34,856 nucleotides of DNA from positions 1-34,856 of the forward strand of contig JARIBS010000028.1 of assembly GCA_029257385.1 (NCBI GenBank), in the 5' to 3' direction. Below the pieces are notes generated by a model. That model was not told the DNA's origin. It made no database searches and saw only the letters and a list, made by a program, of their open reading frames with translations. Shown here piece after piece: positions 26,974-34,856 of the stretch (position 1 is the first letter of the stretch; each line of letters starts with the position of its first letter). The DNA comes from Thiorhodococcus sp. (GTDB lineage: Bacteria; Pseudomonadota; Gammaproteobacteria; Chromatiales; Chromatiaceae). The translations under genes and the position numbers were made by a program.

Positions 26974-27753
26974 TCAAGGAATGATCAGTGTGATGCCCGG
27001 TACCAGCCGGTTGGGGTCCGCCAGTACATGGCGGTTGGCCTCGTAGAGTGCGCGCCACCGCGCACTGGTGCCATAGAAACGATCGCTGATCGACGCCAAC
27101 GTGTCTTTGGCGCGCACCCGATAGAGGCCTTGCGCATCGCTCACGCTCGCCAGCTTGAGCTGATGGCGATGCAGCTTCATCTGAGCCTTTGCAAGCGCTG
27201 GGTCGTGGTCCGCACGCGCAGGCGACTCGGCGTCTACATCCAACAGCGCAAAAGCCGCCGCAGCAGACTGGCGCGCCGCCGCTGCGGTGAGTGTCCCGCC
27301 GTCGGCTTGCGGTACGTGGCGGCTGAGCGCCTGGATGCGCTCGGTCAGGGCGCTTGCGCGCGCGCGCTCGGCCTGCAACGCAGCCGTCTGCTGCTCGGCC
27401 AGCGCCAGCTGCTCGGCGAGACGCCGCTCGAGTTCGGCTTGGCGCGTCTCCAACGCCTGCCCTGCAGTGCGCAGCGCATCAAGCTCCTGGGTGCTTTCAG
27501 CCAGTTGGCGCTCGGCCCCCATGCGTGCCTGATCCGCGCTCTTGCGGGCGAGCGCCGAGTCCCTGAGCTTGCCCTCCATGCCTTGGACGCGGTTTCTGAG
27601 CCGTTCGAGCTGATGTTGGAGTTGTTTGAGCGTTTCGAGCGTCGAATCCGCTGCCTGAGGCGGCTGCGTCTGGTCCGCGAGCGCTAACCAGGCCGCACCG
27701 AGCGCGACCACCAATAACACCGAGCGCACCAGCGCTGACCAGGGGCGTTGCAT
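26974..27753 (-). CDS. Membrane-anchored coiled-coil protein with C-terminal LysM domain
   Basis: This 259-residue envelope protein has an N-terminal hydrophobic segment (SALVRSVLLVVALGAAWLAL) as signal anchor. A coiled-coil stretch follows (LKQLQHQLERLRNRVQGMEG, then QAELERRLAEQLALAEQQTA). The protein ends with one LysM peptidoglycan-binding domain (YRVRAKDTLASISDRFYGTS then RWRALYEANRHVLADPNRL). The architecture recalls FimV/TspA-like and other periplasmic scaffold proteins but is much shorter than FimV. AAGGAG lies eight bases before the ATG at 27753; an upstream ATG at 27786 is less well placed. It follows the trpB2 gene by 52 bases on the same strand and converges with the pqi cassette, 21 bases apart. 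No specific function can be assigned. Confidence 0.82.
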   Translation of the reverse strand: MQRPWSALVRSVLLVVALGAAWLALADQTQPPQAADSTLETLKQLQHQLERLRNRVQGMEGKLRDSALARKSADQARMGAERQLAESTQELDALRTAGQALETRQAELERRLAEQLALAEQQTAALQAERARASALTERIQALSRHVPQADGGTLTAAAARQSAAAAFALLDVDAESPARADHDPALAKAQMKLHRHQLKLASVSDAQGLYRVRAKDTLASISDRFYGTSARWRALYEANRHVLADPNRLVPGITLIIP

Positions 27754-27805
27754 CCAAAAGTCTCCTTGCTGGGCGCGCGTAGACATGGTTGGTTGGCGGG
27801 GCGTA

Positions 27806-29167
27806 TCAACCGATCGATGGCAGACCGGCGAGCGCCATGGCAATCTCGTCCTCGGCGTAGGTGATGTCTTGGAGCTTGCCGCCCAGATAATCGATATACG
27901 CTTGCATATCGAAATGGCCGTGACCGCTGAGGTTGAAGAGGATCGTCTTGGCCTCGCCGGTCTCGCGACACTGCTCGGCCTCGGCAATTGCCGCACGCAC
28001 CGCATGATTGGCCTCAGGCGCCGGGATGATGCCCTCGGCTTTGGCGAACTGGATGCCCGCGGCGAAACACTCCAACTGATTGTAGCTGCGCGGGGTGATA
28101 TAGCCGAGCTTGGCCAGATGGCTGATCTGCGGCGCCATGCCATGATAGCGCAGCCCGCCGGTGTGAAAGCCCGGCGGCATAAAGCTTGAGCCGAGCGTAT
28201 ACATCTTGCATAGCGGGGTCAGGTGGGCAGTGTCGCCAAAATCGTAAGCGAACGTCCCTTTGGTCAGCGTCGGGCAGGCCGATGGCTCGACCGCGATCAG
28301 CTCCACCTTGCGCCCGCCACGCAGTTGCTCGCCGAGGAAGGGGAAGGCGATTCCGGCGAAATTGCTCCCACCACCGGTGCAGCCGATGACCATGTCCGGA
28401 TAGGCGTCGGCCATTTCCATCTGCTTTTGCGCTTCCAGCCCGATCACGCTCTGGTGCAGCAGGACGTGATTGAGCACGCTGCCAAGGGCGTACTTGGTGT
28501 CATCGCGCTGCGCGGCGAGTTCCACGGCCTCGCTGATGGCGACCCCCAGACTGCCGTTGCTGTCTGGATGCTCGGCCAGGATTGCGCGCCCGGACTCGGT
28601 CGTGTCGCTGGGGCTTGCGATGCACTGCGCGCCGAAGGTCTCCATGAAGGCGCGCCGGTAAGGCTTTTGGTGGTAGCTCACCTTGACCATGTAGACCAAA
28701 ATTTCGAGATCAAAGAACGACCCCGCCAGTGCAAGTGATGATCCCCACTGACCCGCGCCGGTCTCGGTGGTGATGCGCTTGACGCCTTCGACCTTGTTGT
28801 AGAAGGCCTGGGCGATGGCGCTATTGGCTTTGTGGCTGCCGGTGGGGCTGACGCCTTCGTATTTATAAAATATCTTGGCCGGCGTGTTCAGCGCCTTTTC
28901 CAGTTGGCGCGCCCGATACAGCGGCGAGGGGCGCCATTGACGCAGCACCTCGCGCACCGGCTCGGGAATCTCGATCTCGCGCTCGGTGCTCATCTCCTGC
29001 TCAATGACCCCGCGCGGAAAGATCACGCTCAGCTCATCGGCAGTGATCGGCTGCTGCGTGCCGGGGTGCAGGACCGGGTCCAGCGGCACCGGGAGATCGG
29101 CGTTGATGTTGTACCAAAAACGGGGAAGATGCTGCTCATCAAGCAGGTACTTGACTGCGTCGTTCAT
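27806..29167 (-). CDS. TrpB2-type pyridoxal-phosphate-dependent tryptophan synthase beta chain
   Basis: This 453-residue protein belongs to the TrpB2 (TrpB-related) subfamily, about 50 residues longer than TrpB1. The N-terminal [20 protein letters not shown] and [20 protein letters not shown] are diagnostic. The PLP Schiff-base lysine is Lys113 in [15 protein letters not shown] and the phosphate-binding loop is [11 protein letters not shown]. It makes tryptophan from serine and free indole, probably as a salvage activity; no trpA is adjacent. Some PLP beta-eliminases resemble it, so the precise substrate is not proved. It is followed on the same strand by the LysM protein gene and preceded by aguA, with an 81-base gap containing a small hairpin. 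Confidence 0.92.
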   Translation of the reverse strand: MNDAVKYLLDEQHLPRFWYNINADLPVPLDPVLHPGTQQPITADELSVIFPRGVIEQEMSTEREIEIPEPVREVLRQWRPSPLYRARQLEKALNTPAKIFYKYEGVSPTGSHKANSAIAQAFYNKVEGVKRITTETGAGQWGSSLALAGSFFDLEILVYMVKVSYHQKPYRRAFMETFGAQCIASPSDTTESGRAILAEHPDSNGSLGVAISEAVELAAQRDDTKYALGSVLNHVLLHQSVIGLEAQKQMEMADAYPDMVIGCTGGGSNFAGIAFPFLGEQLRGGRKVELIAVEPSACPTLTKGTFAYDFGDTAHLTPLCKMYTLGSSFMPPGFHTGGLRYHGMAPQISHLAKLGYITPRSYNQLECFAAGIQFAKAEGIIPAPEANHAVRAAIAEAEQCRETGEAKTILFNLSGHGHFDMQAYIDYLGGKLQDITYAEDEIAMALAGLPSIG

Positions 29168-29196
29168 GCTGGCGTTGGCCTCGGTAATGAAATGAC

Positions 29197-29219
29197 GACC
29201 GGCGCCTCAGCTGCCGGTC
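29197..29219 (-). other. Hairpin between aguA and trpB2
   Basis: GACCGGC (29197-29203) can pair with GCCGGTC (29213-29219) around a 9-base loop. Read on the minus strand, the following bases (GTCATTTCATTACC) are only weakly T-rich, so a rho-independent terminator is possible but not convincing. Confidence 0.35.
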
Positions 29220-29248
29220 TCTCGCCTCGATCGCCAAGTGTGCCAGTT

Positions 29249-30316
29249 TTAGCCGCGCGCTTGTATCCCGACGGTGTCGTTGGCTCCCGCCGGGAGGTGC
29301 ATGCTGATGCAATGTAGACTGCCGCCCTGGCGAATCAGTGGTGTGCAGTCGAGCGTGAGGATCGCGCGCTCGGGAAACAGTTTGCGCACTATGGCGCTGG
29401 CGCGCGCATCCGCCGGATCGCCATAGACCGGGAGCAGCACCGCCCCGTTGATGATGAGAAAATTGGCATAGCCTGCTGGAAGACGCCGGCCATCTTCATC
29501 CAGCAACGGCTTGGGCGCGGGCAGCGGCACGAGCCGGTAAGGGCGCCGCGCCGGATCGCGCAACGCCATGAGTTCGCGTTCCATGGCGGCGAGTTCGGCA
29601 TGGTCGGCGTCGCGCGGGTCTTCGCTGCGCGTATAACAGATGGTGCGCGCGTCGCAGAAGCGGGCGAGGGTGTCGATATGTCCGTCGGTATCGTCGCCGC
29701 TGATGGCGCCATGCTCCAGCCAGAGAAAATGACGGATGCCGAGGCGCGCACGCAGCGCCCGCTCGATGTCAGCGCGTGTCCAGCCGGGATTGCGCAGCGG
29801 ATCGATCAACGTCCGGCTGACCGCGAGCAGCGTCCCCTGGCCATCGCTCTCGATCGCGCCGCCTTCGAGCACCAGCGCGCTCGTCTCGCGCGGACAATCA
29901 CCGAACGCGCCCTGCTCAAACAGACGCCTGGTGATCTGATTGTCGCGATCGGCACGAAATTTCCCGCCCCAGCCGTTGAACCGAAAGTCCACCAGCAACG
30001 GCCGATCGTGCTCGGTCAGAACGGTGATGGGACCATGATCGCGCGCCCAGGTATCGTTGCTGGGTGCAATACCCAGTCGCACACGCACGGAGTGCGCACC
30101 AGCCGTGGCAAGACGCGCGCGCACCTGCCCGGCATGCTCGGTATCCCGGCAGACGATGAGTACGGGTTGGTAGCCACTGATCAGCGTGGTGAGTTCAGCA
30201 TAGAGCGTTTCGACACGCTCGAGCTGAACGGCCCAGTCGCTGTCGGCGTGGGGCCAGGTGAGCATGATCGCGCTTTGAGGCTCCCACTCGGCGGGAAGAC
30301 GGCGTTTGGGGTTCAT
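29249..30316 (-). CDS. aguA: Agmatine deiminase-family protein (peptidylarginine deiminase-type fold)
   Basis: This 355-residue enzyme of the guanidino-group-modifying superfamily probably hydrolyses agmatine to N-carbamoylputrescine and ammonia in polyamine synthesis. Conserved motifs are PAEWEPQSAIMLTWPH at the start, NDTWARDHGPITV, LEGGAIESDGQGTLL, EHGAISGDDTDGHIDT and the catalytic Cys336 in IRQGGSLHCISMHLP. Length fits bacterial AguA. The ATG at 30316 has a weak ribosome-binding site (TAAGAA). No aguB is adjacent, so its partner for putrescine formation would be elsewhere. Related deiminases exist in this family, so agmatine as substrate is likely, not proved. Confidence 0.88.
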   Translation of the reverse strand: MNPKRRLPAEWEPQSAIMLTWPHADSDWAVQLERVETLYAELTTLISGYQPVLIVCRDTEHAGQVRARLATAGAHSVRVRLGIAPSNDTWARDHGPITVLTEHDRPLLVDFRFNGWGGKFRADRDNQITRRLFEQGAFGDCPRETSALVLEGGAIESDGQGTLLAVSRTLIDPLRNPGWTRADIERALRARLGIRHFLWLEHGAISGDDTDGHIDTLARFCDARTICYTRSEDPRDADHAELAAMERELMALRDPARRPYRLVPLPAPKPLLDEDGRRLPAGYANFLIINGAVLLPVYGDPADARASAIVRKLFPERAILTLDCTPLIRQGGSLHCISMHLPAGANDTVGIQARG

Positions 30317-30484
30317 TTCTTAGGCGGCAGTGGGCAATGGGCGGAATTCTACCCGTCTACGCGTGACACTGCTCTGCGGTGTTGCGAGGAAATAGGAAAC
30401 GCCCCCATATCTCATCGCGGATATCCATTAATCTTCTGATAATTTCCAGTCAAGCCACGTCCTTCCATTGTAGTGAGACCCGCT

Positions 30485-32275
30485 ATGTCCGAGCCTTCCG
30501 CTTCCACCATCAACCGGCCCACAACCCGCCATCTGGGTTCGCTGATGCGTCTGCTCCAGTTTACCCGGCCCTATCTCGGGCGGCTGACCCTGGCGCTGGT
30601 GGCCCTGGTCGTCGCCGCCGGGTCGGTGCTGGCCTTCGGGCAGGTGATCCGGGTGGTCGTCGACTCAGGGCTAGGCACCGGCTCGACCGATGCGCTCAAC
30701 CATTCGCTGGTGCTGTTTCTCGGCGTCGTGGTGCTCATCGCAGCCGCCATGGTGGTACGCAGCTATCTGCTCAACTGGATCGGCGAGCGGGTGGTGGCGG
30801 ATGTGCGCCAGGCGGTCTTCGAGCGTGTGCTGGGGTTGGATCTGGGCTTCTTCGAGACGACCCGCTCGGGTGAGATCATCTCGCGCCTGACCAGCGATAC
30901 GGCGCTGCTGCAAGTGGTGGTCGGCTCGACCCTGGCGATGGCGCTGCGTGCATCGATGATGGTCATCGGCGGAGTGGTGATGCTGGCGTTGACCAGCCCC
31001 GGCCTGACCGGCATGGTGCTGGCGGGATTGCCGCTGGTGATCGGCCCGGCCTGGATCATGGGGCGGCGGGTACGGCGCCTCTCGCGCGCCAGTCAGGACC
31101 GCATCGCCGATGTCGGCGCGTATGTCGATGAGGTCATTCATGGCATCCGCACCGTGCAGGCGTTCTGTCACGAGCCGGTCGACAGCCGCCGTTATGGCGA
31201 TCAGGTCGAGGCCGCTTTCGACGTGGCCATGAGCCGCTCGATGAGTAGCGCCGCGCTTGCGGGCGTTACCACGCTGCTGACCTTCGGGGCCATCGGCGTG
31301 GTGCTCTGGTTCGGCGGTCATCAGGTGCTCAATGGCGTTATCAGCGGCGGTGAGCTGTCGGCCTTTTTGTTTTACGCCATCGTGGTCGCCGGGGCGGTGA
31401 GTTCGTTGAGCGATCTGGTCGGCCAACTGTTGCGCGGGGCCGGGGCGAGCGAGCGTCTGATGGAGTTGCTGGAGATCCACCCGGCTATTTTGCCGCCGCA
31501 ACTGCCTGAGACGCTGCCTGCCAAGGCGCTCGGGCAGATCGAACTCGAAGGGCTGCGGTTCGTCTATCCATCGCGCCCGGACACCCCGGCGCTGGATGGG
31601 CTCTCGGTGCGCATTGAGCCGGGTGAGCATCTGGCGCTGGTTGGTCCATCGGGTGCCGGAAAATCCACGCTCTTTCAGCTTCTACTGCGCTTTTATGATC
31701 CGCAGGCCGGGACGATCCGCTTCGATGGGGTCGACATCCGCCAGCTCGACCCCAGAGATCTACGCAGTCGTATCGCACTGGTTCCGCAAGATCCGATCAT
31801 CTTCGGGGCCAGTGCCTGGGAGAACATCCGCTACGGCATGGACAGCGCCAGCGATGCCGACGTGCGTCGTGCCGCCGAGGCCGCGCATGCTGCGGAGTTT
31901 ATAGAGCGTCTTCCAGAGGGTTTCGATACCTATCTCGGTGAGCGCGGGGTGCGTTTGTCGGGTGGCGAGCGCCAGCGCATCGCCATCGCCCGCACCATTT
32001 TGCGCAACCCCACGCTGCTGCTGCTCGATGAGGCGACCAGCGCCCTTGATGCCGAGAGCGAGCGCCTGGTTCAGGATGCGCTCGAACGGCTCATGCATGG
32101 ACGCACCACAATCGTCATCGCCCACCGTCTGGCGACCGTGCGCAACGCCGATCGCATTTTGGTGCTAGATCAGGGCCGCATCCTGGCCTCCGGGCGTCAC
32201 GCCGCGCTCATGGCCGAAGATGGTCTCTATGCCCGGCTTGCCGCGCTGCAGTTTCAGGAGCCAGAGCCAGTCTGA
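30485..32275 (+). CDS. MsbA-related ABC exporter (fused membrane and ATPase domains)
   Basis: This 596-residue half-transporter functions as a homodimer. Six hydrophobic segments occupy about residues 25-310 (LALVALVVAAGSVLAFGQVI, LVLFLGVVVLIAAAMVV and so on). The ATPase domain has Walker A GPSGAGKST at residues 387-395, the Q-loop ALVPQDPII, signature LSGGERQRIAIAR, Walker B LLLLDEATSALD and the switch His in IVIAHRLATV. It is closest to the MsbA_rel group (TIGR02204) rather than MsbA itself, so the cargo (lipid, peptide or drug) is unknown. ATG 30485 is preferred to the in-frame ATG at 30473 because GTGAGA precedes it. The 168-base gap to the divergent aguA gene has no obvious strong promoter. 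Confidence 0.9.
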   Translation: MSEPSASTINRPTTRHLGSLMRLLQFTRPYLGRLTLALVALVVAAGSVLAFGQVIRVVVDSGLGTGSTDALNHSLVLFLGVVVLIAAAMVVRSYLLNWIGERVVADVRQAVFERVLGLDLGFFETTRSGEIISRLTSDTALLQVVVGSTLAMALRASMMVIGGVVMLALTSPGLTGMVLAGLPLVIGPAWIMGRRVRRLSRASQDRIADVGAYVDEVIHGIRTVQAFCHEPVDSRRYGDQVEAAFDVAMSRSMSSAALAGVTTLLTFGAIGVVLWFGGHQVLNGVISGGELSAFLFYAIVVAGAVSSLSDLVGQLLRGAGASERLMELLEIHPAILPPQLPETLPAKALGQIELEGLRFVYPSRPDTPALDGLSVRIEPGEHLALVGPSGAGKSTLFQLLLRFYDPQAGTIRFDGVDIRQLDPRDLRSRIALVPQDPIIFGASAWENIRYGMDSASDADVRRAAEAAHAAEFIERLPEGFDTYLGERGVRLSGGERQRIAIARTILRNPTLLLLDEATSALDAESERLVQDALERLMHGRTTIVIAHRLATVRNADRILVLDQGRILASGRHAALMAEDGLYARLAALQFQEPEPV

Positions 32276-32287
32276 GCGCGCGCGCTA

Positions 32288-32689
32288 TCAAGAGGCTTTG
32301 CGCAGCTGCGCCGGTACTCCGTCCCATCCGGCCTTGATCTCATAGAGCAGCCGCGCCACTTCGGCAAACGGCTCTGGGTCATTGTGCAGGCTGCCCTGGA
32401 GCAGCCGTCGCGCCATGTACTCATAGAGCGCGAACAGCCGCTCTGCCAGCTCACCGCCTTGTTCGAGGTCGAGCATGGCGCGCAAAGAGTCGATGATCGA
32501 GATTGCCTGTCCGATTTGCTCGCCCTTGATGCGGATATTGCCGTTGAGCATGGCCCCGCGCCCTACGGCGATGCGTTCCAACGCGCCCTCGAACAGCATC
32601 TGGATCAACCGATGCGGATCGGCCATGGCTGCTTCGGCCATCGGACCTGACTGACGGTACTGATTGATTTGTTTACGCATCGCGTACAT
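32288..32689 (-). CDS. fliS: Flagellar secretion chaperone FliS
   Basis: FliS binds the C-terminus of flagellin in the cytoplasm and prevents premature polymerisation before export. The 133-residue protein begins MYAMRKQINQYRQSGPMAEA and shows ADPHRLIQMLFEGALERIAVG and LDLEQGGELAERLFALYEYM, typical FliS helices. ATG 32689 is chosen because GAGGAA lies just before it; the open frame continues 17 codons further without conservation. It is separated from the flagellin by a divergent intergenic region, whereas fliC-fliD-fliS is normally co-directional. The 3' end lies 12 bases from the end of the convergent ABC transporter gene. Confidence 0.92.
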   Translation of the reverse strand: MYAMRKQINQYRQSGPMAEAAMADPHRLIQMLFEGALERIAVGRGAMLNGNIRIKGEQIGQAISIIDSLRAMLDLEQGGELAERLFALYEYMARRLLQGSLHNDPEPFAEVARLLYEIKAGWDGVPAQLRKAS

Positions 32690-32767
32690 GGCTTCCTCGT
32701 TTCTCCGACTTGAAATCCGCGCCGAAAGACGGGTGTGCATTCTGCAGCCGCCTCATTCACAGACGGG

Positions 32768-32794
32768 TTAACGGCGCCGCCGAGCGTTTCTTTA
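32768..32794 (-). promoter_or_regulatory. Sigma-28 (FliA)-like promoter for fliS
   Basis: On the minus strand, TAAAGAAA (32794-32787) and GCCGTTAA (32775-32768) are separated by exactly 11 bases. The FliA consensus is TAAAGTTT-N11-GCCGATAA, so 5 of 8 and 7 of 8 positions match. The start point would be about 70 bases before the fliS ATG. Confidence 0.55.
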
Positions 32795-32921
32795 GGCCGC
32801 ATGTGCTCCCCGCCGGATGGGCATTGACCCGTGCAGAACGTTGACACTCACCCATTGCGTGGACCACGTCACACTCTGCGCGAATGGTGGGCGGTGCCGA
32901 TACCTGGGGCGTCGGATGCGC

Positions 32922-32948
32922 TCAAGGTTTTGGCCGAGCGGTCGATAA
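32922..32948 (+). promoter_or_regulatory. Sigma-28 (FliA)-like promoter for the flagellin gene
   Basis: TCAAGGTT (32922-32929) and GTCGATAA (32941-32948) are separated by 11 bases, matching the FliA pattern TAAAGTTT-N11-GCCGATAA (TCAAG at -35 is common for flagellin promoters). The transcript would have a leader of about 75-80 bases ending in a GGAG ribosome-binding site. Confidence 0.65.
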
Positions 32949-33033
32949 CCTCAGCGAACCCGAAATCTTTACCGCGCAGCTTAGCGCTGATCCTCAGCAG
33001 GGCGCCGGATAGTACACTGACAGGAGAGCACCC

Positions 33034-34856
33034 ATGGCCATGTTCATCAATACCAACATCAGCTCGCTCAATGCCCAGAACAAGCTGACCCAAGCATCCG
33101 ACAGCATGAATACCGCCATGGAGCGGTTGAGCAGCGGTAAGCGCATCAACTCCGCCAAGGACGATGCCGCAGGCGCGGCGATCGCGAGCAAGTTGACCTC
33201 GCAGATCAAGGGCATCAACCAGGCCACGCGCAACGCCAACGACGGTATCTCGCTGATCCAGACCGCCGAAGGTGCCTTGAGCGAGTCCGGCAACATTCTG
33301 CAGCGCATGCGCGAGCTGTCGGTGCAGTCCGCCAACGGCACCTACGACAGCGGTAACCGCAAGACCCTCCAGGCCGAGACCGAGCAGTTGATCAAGGAAC
33401 TCGACCGCATCTCCACCAGCACCAATTTCAATGGGTTGAACCTGTTGGACGGCTCATCTCAGGAGGTCAAGCTGCAGATCGGCGCCGAGGCCGGTCAGAC
33501 GATCGGCATCAGCATCGGGGCGATGGATACCAAGTCGCTGGGCGTGGCGGACACAGCGGGCGTGGGGTCGGTTGGCCGGACCGCGACGGGTGCGGACCTT
33601 ACGACAGCAGTCGGCAACGCCACCTCTCTGGGCACGGGCGACCTCGTGATCAACGGAATCGCGATCGACGGCGCGACGGCGGCTGCCGATACCGCCTCGT
33701 CCGCCGGCAAGAGCAGTAGTGCCATTTCGACGGCTGCGGCCATTAACGCCAAGAGCGATCAGACCGGTGTCACGGCAGTTGTAGGTGAGACCAAGCTCGG
33801 TGGGGCGGCTATGACGGCAGGCGCCGCTGCTGCTGGAGCGGTTACGCTGAATGGGGTCAGTATCAATCTGTCGACCGCCGCTAATGATAATGCGGCCACC
33901 CGCGATGGCATCGTGAAAGCGATCAATCTGAAATCCGAGCAGACAGGCGTCACCGCGACCGATACCGGAACCGACAACGGGGGCATCACCCTGACGGCGG
34001 CGGATGGGCGCAACATCGCGCTGGAGACTGACGCTAATCTGACGGCTGCTAATACGGGTCTTCAAATTACCGACGGCGTGAGCCAGACCACGTTAGCCAG
34101 CGGCACCGTGACACTGGTCTCCTCGGGCGGCAAGGAGATCAATATCACGTCCGGCGCCACGGGTAATGCCAGCGATGCGGGTTTCATGGAAGGCACCTAT
34201 AGCGGAACCTCGACGCAAGTGTCCTCGAAGCTTGCCGATAGTGCCGTCGCGATGGCGGCCGGTAACGTTCTTGTCAATGGCGTGTCGGTCGGACCCTCTG
34301 TCGCGACAGACGATACGGCATCTTCGGCGGGCGGTGAGTATAGCGCCATCGCCAAGGCGGCCGCGTTCAATGCGGTCTCGGATAAAACTGGCGTCACGGC
34401 GGTGGTCAACCAGAACGTCGCGACGAATGATCAAGTTCAAACGAATGGCGGCGGCACCGTGGCGGCGACCATCAATGGAGTGGCCCTTGATTCTGTGACA
34501 ACCCTTAACGGTTCGGATATGAGCGCCAACCGCCAGGCGTTCGTGGAAGCAGTGAATGCAAAATCCGACCAAACCGGAGTGCGCGCGGTCGACACCGGCG
34601 AGAACGGTTCAGCCAACGGTGGCGGCGTCCAGCTCGTTGCCGATGATGGAAGGAACATTTCACTCACATTTGCGACTGCCGCAAATGGTAGTGAGGTGGG
34701 GTTGTCTCTTGGCGGCATGACTGCCGATACTGCAGTGATTGCTGTCGGTGAGTTCACGCTCAACTCCGACAAGGCGATCAACATCGAGCGCGGAACGGAC
34801 GACAATCTCTCCAACTCTGGCCTGACCGTGGGTGACTACGGCGGCGGCAAGGATGG
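33034..34856 (+). CDS. fliC: Flagellin, long form with duplicated variable region (3' end outside window)
   Basis: The frame is open from ATG 33034 to the window end, 607 complete codons. The N-terminal D0/D1 domain is canonical: MFINTNISSLNAQNKLTQAS, LSSGKRINSAKDDAAGAAIA, ANDGISLIQTAEGALSE and ISTSTNFNGLNLLDG up to about residue 145. The rest is variable domain containing four flagellin-IN-type motifs. Each has an NGV-type strand followed by an AxNxKSxQTGVxA element (element starts at residues 236, 296, 444 and 506). The C-terminal D1/D0 part has not been reached, so the full protein is well above the usual 280-500 residues. GGAG lies 8 bases before the ATG. The -1 to +2 second ATG (33040) is the alternative start. 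The product is exported by the flagellar type III apparatus with help of FliS and polymerises into the filament. Confidence 0.93.
   Translation, partial: MAMFINTNISSLNAQNKLTQASDSMNTAMERLSSGKRINSAKDDAAGAAIASKLTSQIKGINQATRNANDGISLIQTAEGALSESGNILQRMRELSVQSANGTYDSGNRKTLQAETEQLIKELDRISTSTNFNGLNLLDGSSQEVKLQIGAEAGQTIGISIGAMDTKSLGVADTAGVGSVGRTATGADLTTAVGNATSLGTGDLVINGIAIDGATAAADTASSAGKSSSAISTAAAINAKSDQTGVTAVVGETKLGGAAMTAGAAAAGAVTLNGVSINLSTAANDNAATRDGIVKAINLKSEQTGVTATDTGTDNGGITLTAADGRNIALETDANLTAANTGLQITDGVSQTTLASGTVTLVSSGGKEINITSGATGNASDAGFMEGTYSGTSTQVSSKLADSAVAMAAGNVLVNGVSVGPSVATDDTASSAGGEYSAIAKAAAFNAVSDKTGVTAVVNQNVATNDQVQTNGGGTVAATINGVALDSVTTLNGSDMSANRQAFVEAVNAKSDQTGVRAVDTGENGSANGGGVQLVADDGRNISLTFATAANGSEVGLSLGGMTADTAVIAVGEFTLNSDKAINIERGTDDNLSNSGLTVGDYGGGKD
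33583..34850 (+). repeat. Tandem duplication of a ~210-residue module in the flagellin variable region
   Basis: Copy 1 (about 33583-34200) and copy 2 (about 34212-34850) align at the protein level. Both have a DTASSAG block, then two QTGV-type elements about 60 residues apart, then a DGRNI-containing strand (LTAADGRNIAL, LVADDGRNISL), and then an INI block ending in GTYSG or GDYGG. Matching points are displaced by 208-214 residues. DNA identity is low except in short patches, so the duplication is not recent. Confidence 0.75.

Noticed and set aside
33454-34814. Several long open frames on the minus strand across the flagellin variable region
   Set aside because: They are antisense to a continuous, recognisable flagellin frame and show no domain pattern. 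High GC and Thr/Ala-rich codons create such open antisense frames.

Overview
The window reads as a GC-rich gammaproteobacterial chromosome. The order yceD-rpmF-plsX-fabH-fabD-fabG-acpP-fabF-mltG-tmk-holB-pilZ-tatD is the gammaproteobacterial fatty-acid/ribosomal-protein cluster. The pilZ-holB-tmk part is arranged as in Pseudomonas and relatives that carry type IV pili. Overall protein character suggests Chromatiales (purple sulfur bacteria or close kin), but that placement is inference; no marker gene in the window fixes the genus.

Region 1 (1-4690) is an accessory, decaying stretch. It holds a curA-type oxidoreductase remnant with an internal in-frame deletion, an intact succinate-semialdehyde dehydrogenase, and a small NAD(P)-binding SDR. 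These are followed by a mobile-element graveyard: a frameshifted N-terminal third of a Tn3-family transposase, a Tn402/Tn5053-type terminal inverted repeat 54 bp from the transposase start, a secreted Rap1a/Tai-like protein, and an IS1595-family transposase fragment with a stop codon in its conserved DEY motif.

Region 2 (4693-15007, minus strand) is the housekeeping cluster. Read in transcription order it runs yceD, rpmF, plsX, fabH, fabD, fabG, acpP, fabF, mltG, tmk, holB, pilZ, tatD. Spacing is tight, with several overlaps. It couples ribosomal protein L32, phospholipid and fatty-acid initiation and elongation, a murein terminase, dTMP synthesis, the clamp-loader delta-prime subunit and a type IV pilus factor.

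Region 3 (15056-20474, minus strand) holds a YhaO/YhaN-like (SbcD/SbcC-related) nuclease-ATPase pair with a 4-base overlap, preceded by a small membrane-anchored coiled-coil protein built from 11-residue repeats.

Region 4 (20583-26952, plus strand) is selO followed by a PqiA-PqiB-PqiC-like lipid-transport cassette. It ends in a fourth gene, a half-PqiA membrane protein with a long helical insert after its first membrane segment. The selO leader contains two overlapping hairpins, one of which covers part of the ribosome-binding site.

Region 5 (26974-30316, minus strand) carries agmatine deiminase-type aguA, a TrpB2-type tryptophan synthase beta chain and a LysM/coiled-coil envelope protein. 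Divergent from it is an MsbA-related ABC exporter (30485-32275).

Region 6 (32288-34856) is flagellar: fliS on the minus strand and, divergently, an unusually long flagellin that runs off the window. The 344-base gap between them contains two outward-facing sigma-28-like promoters, both with the canonical 11-base spacer. The flagellin variable region contains a roughly 210-residue tandem duplication. No tRNA, rRNA, CRISPR array or complete mobile element was seen.
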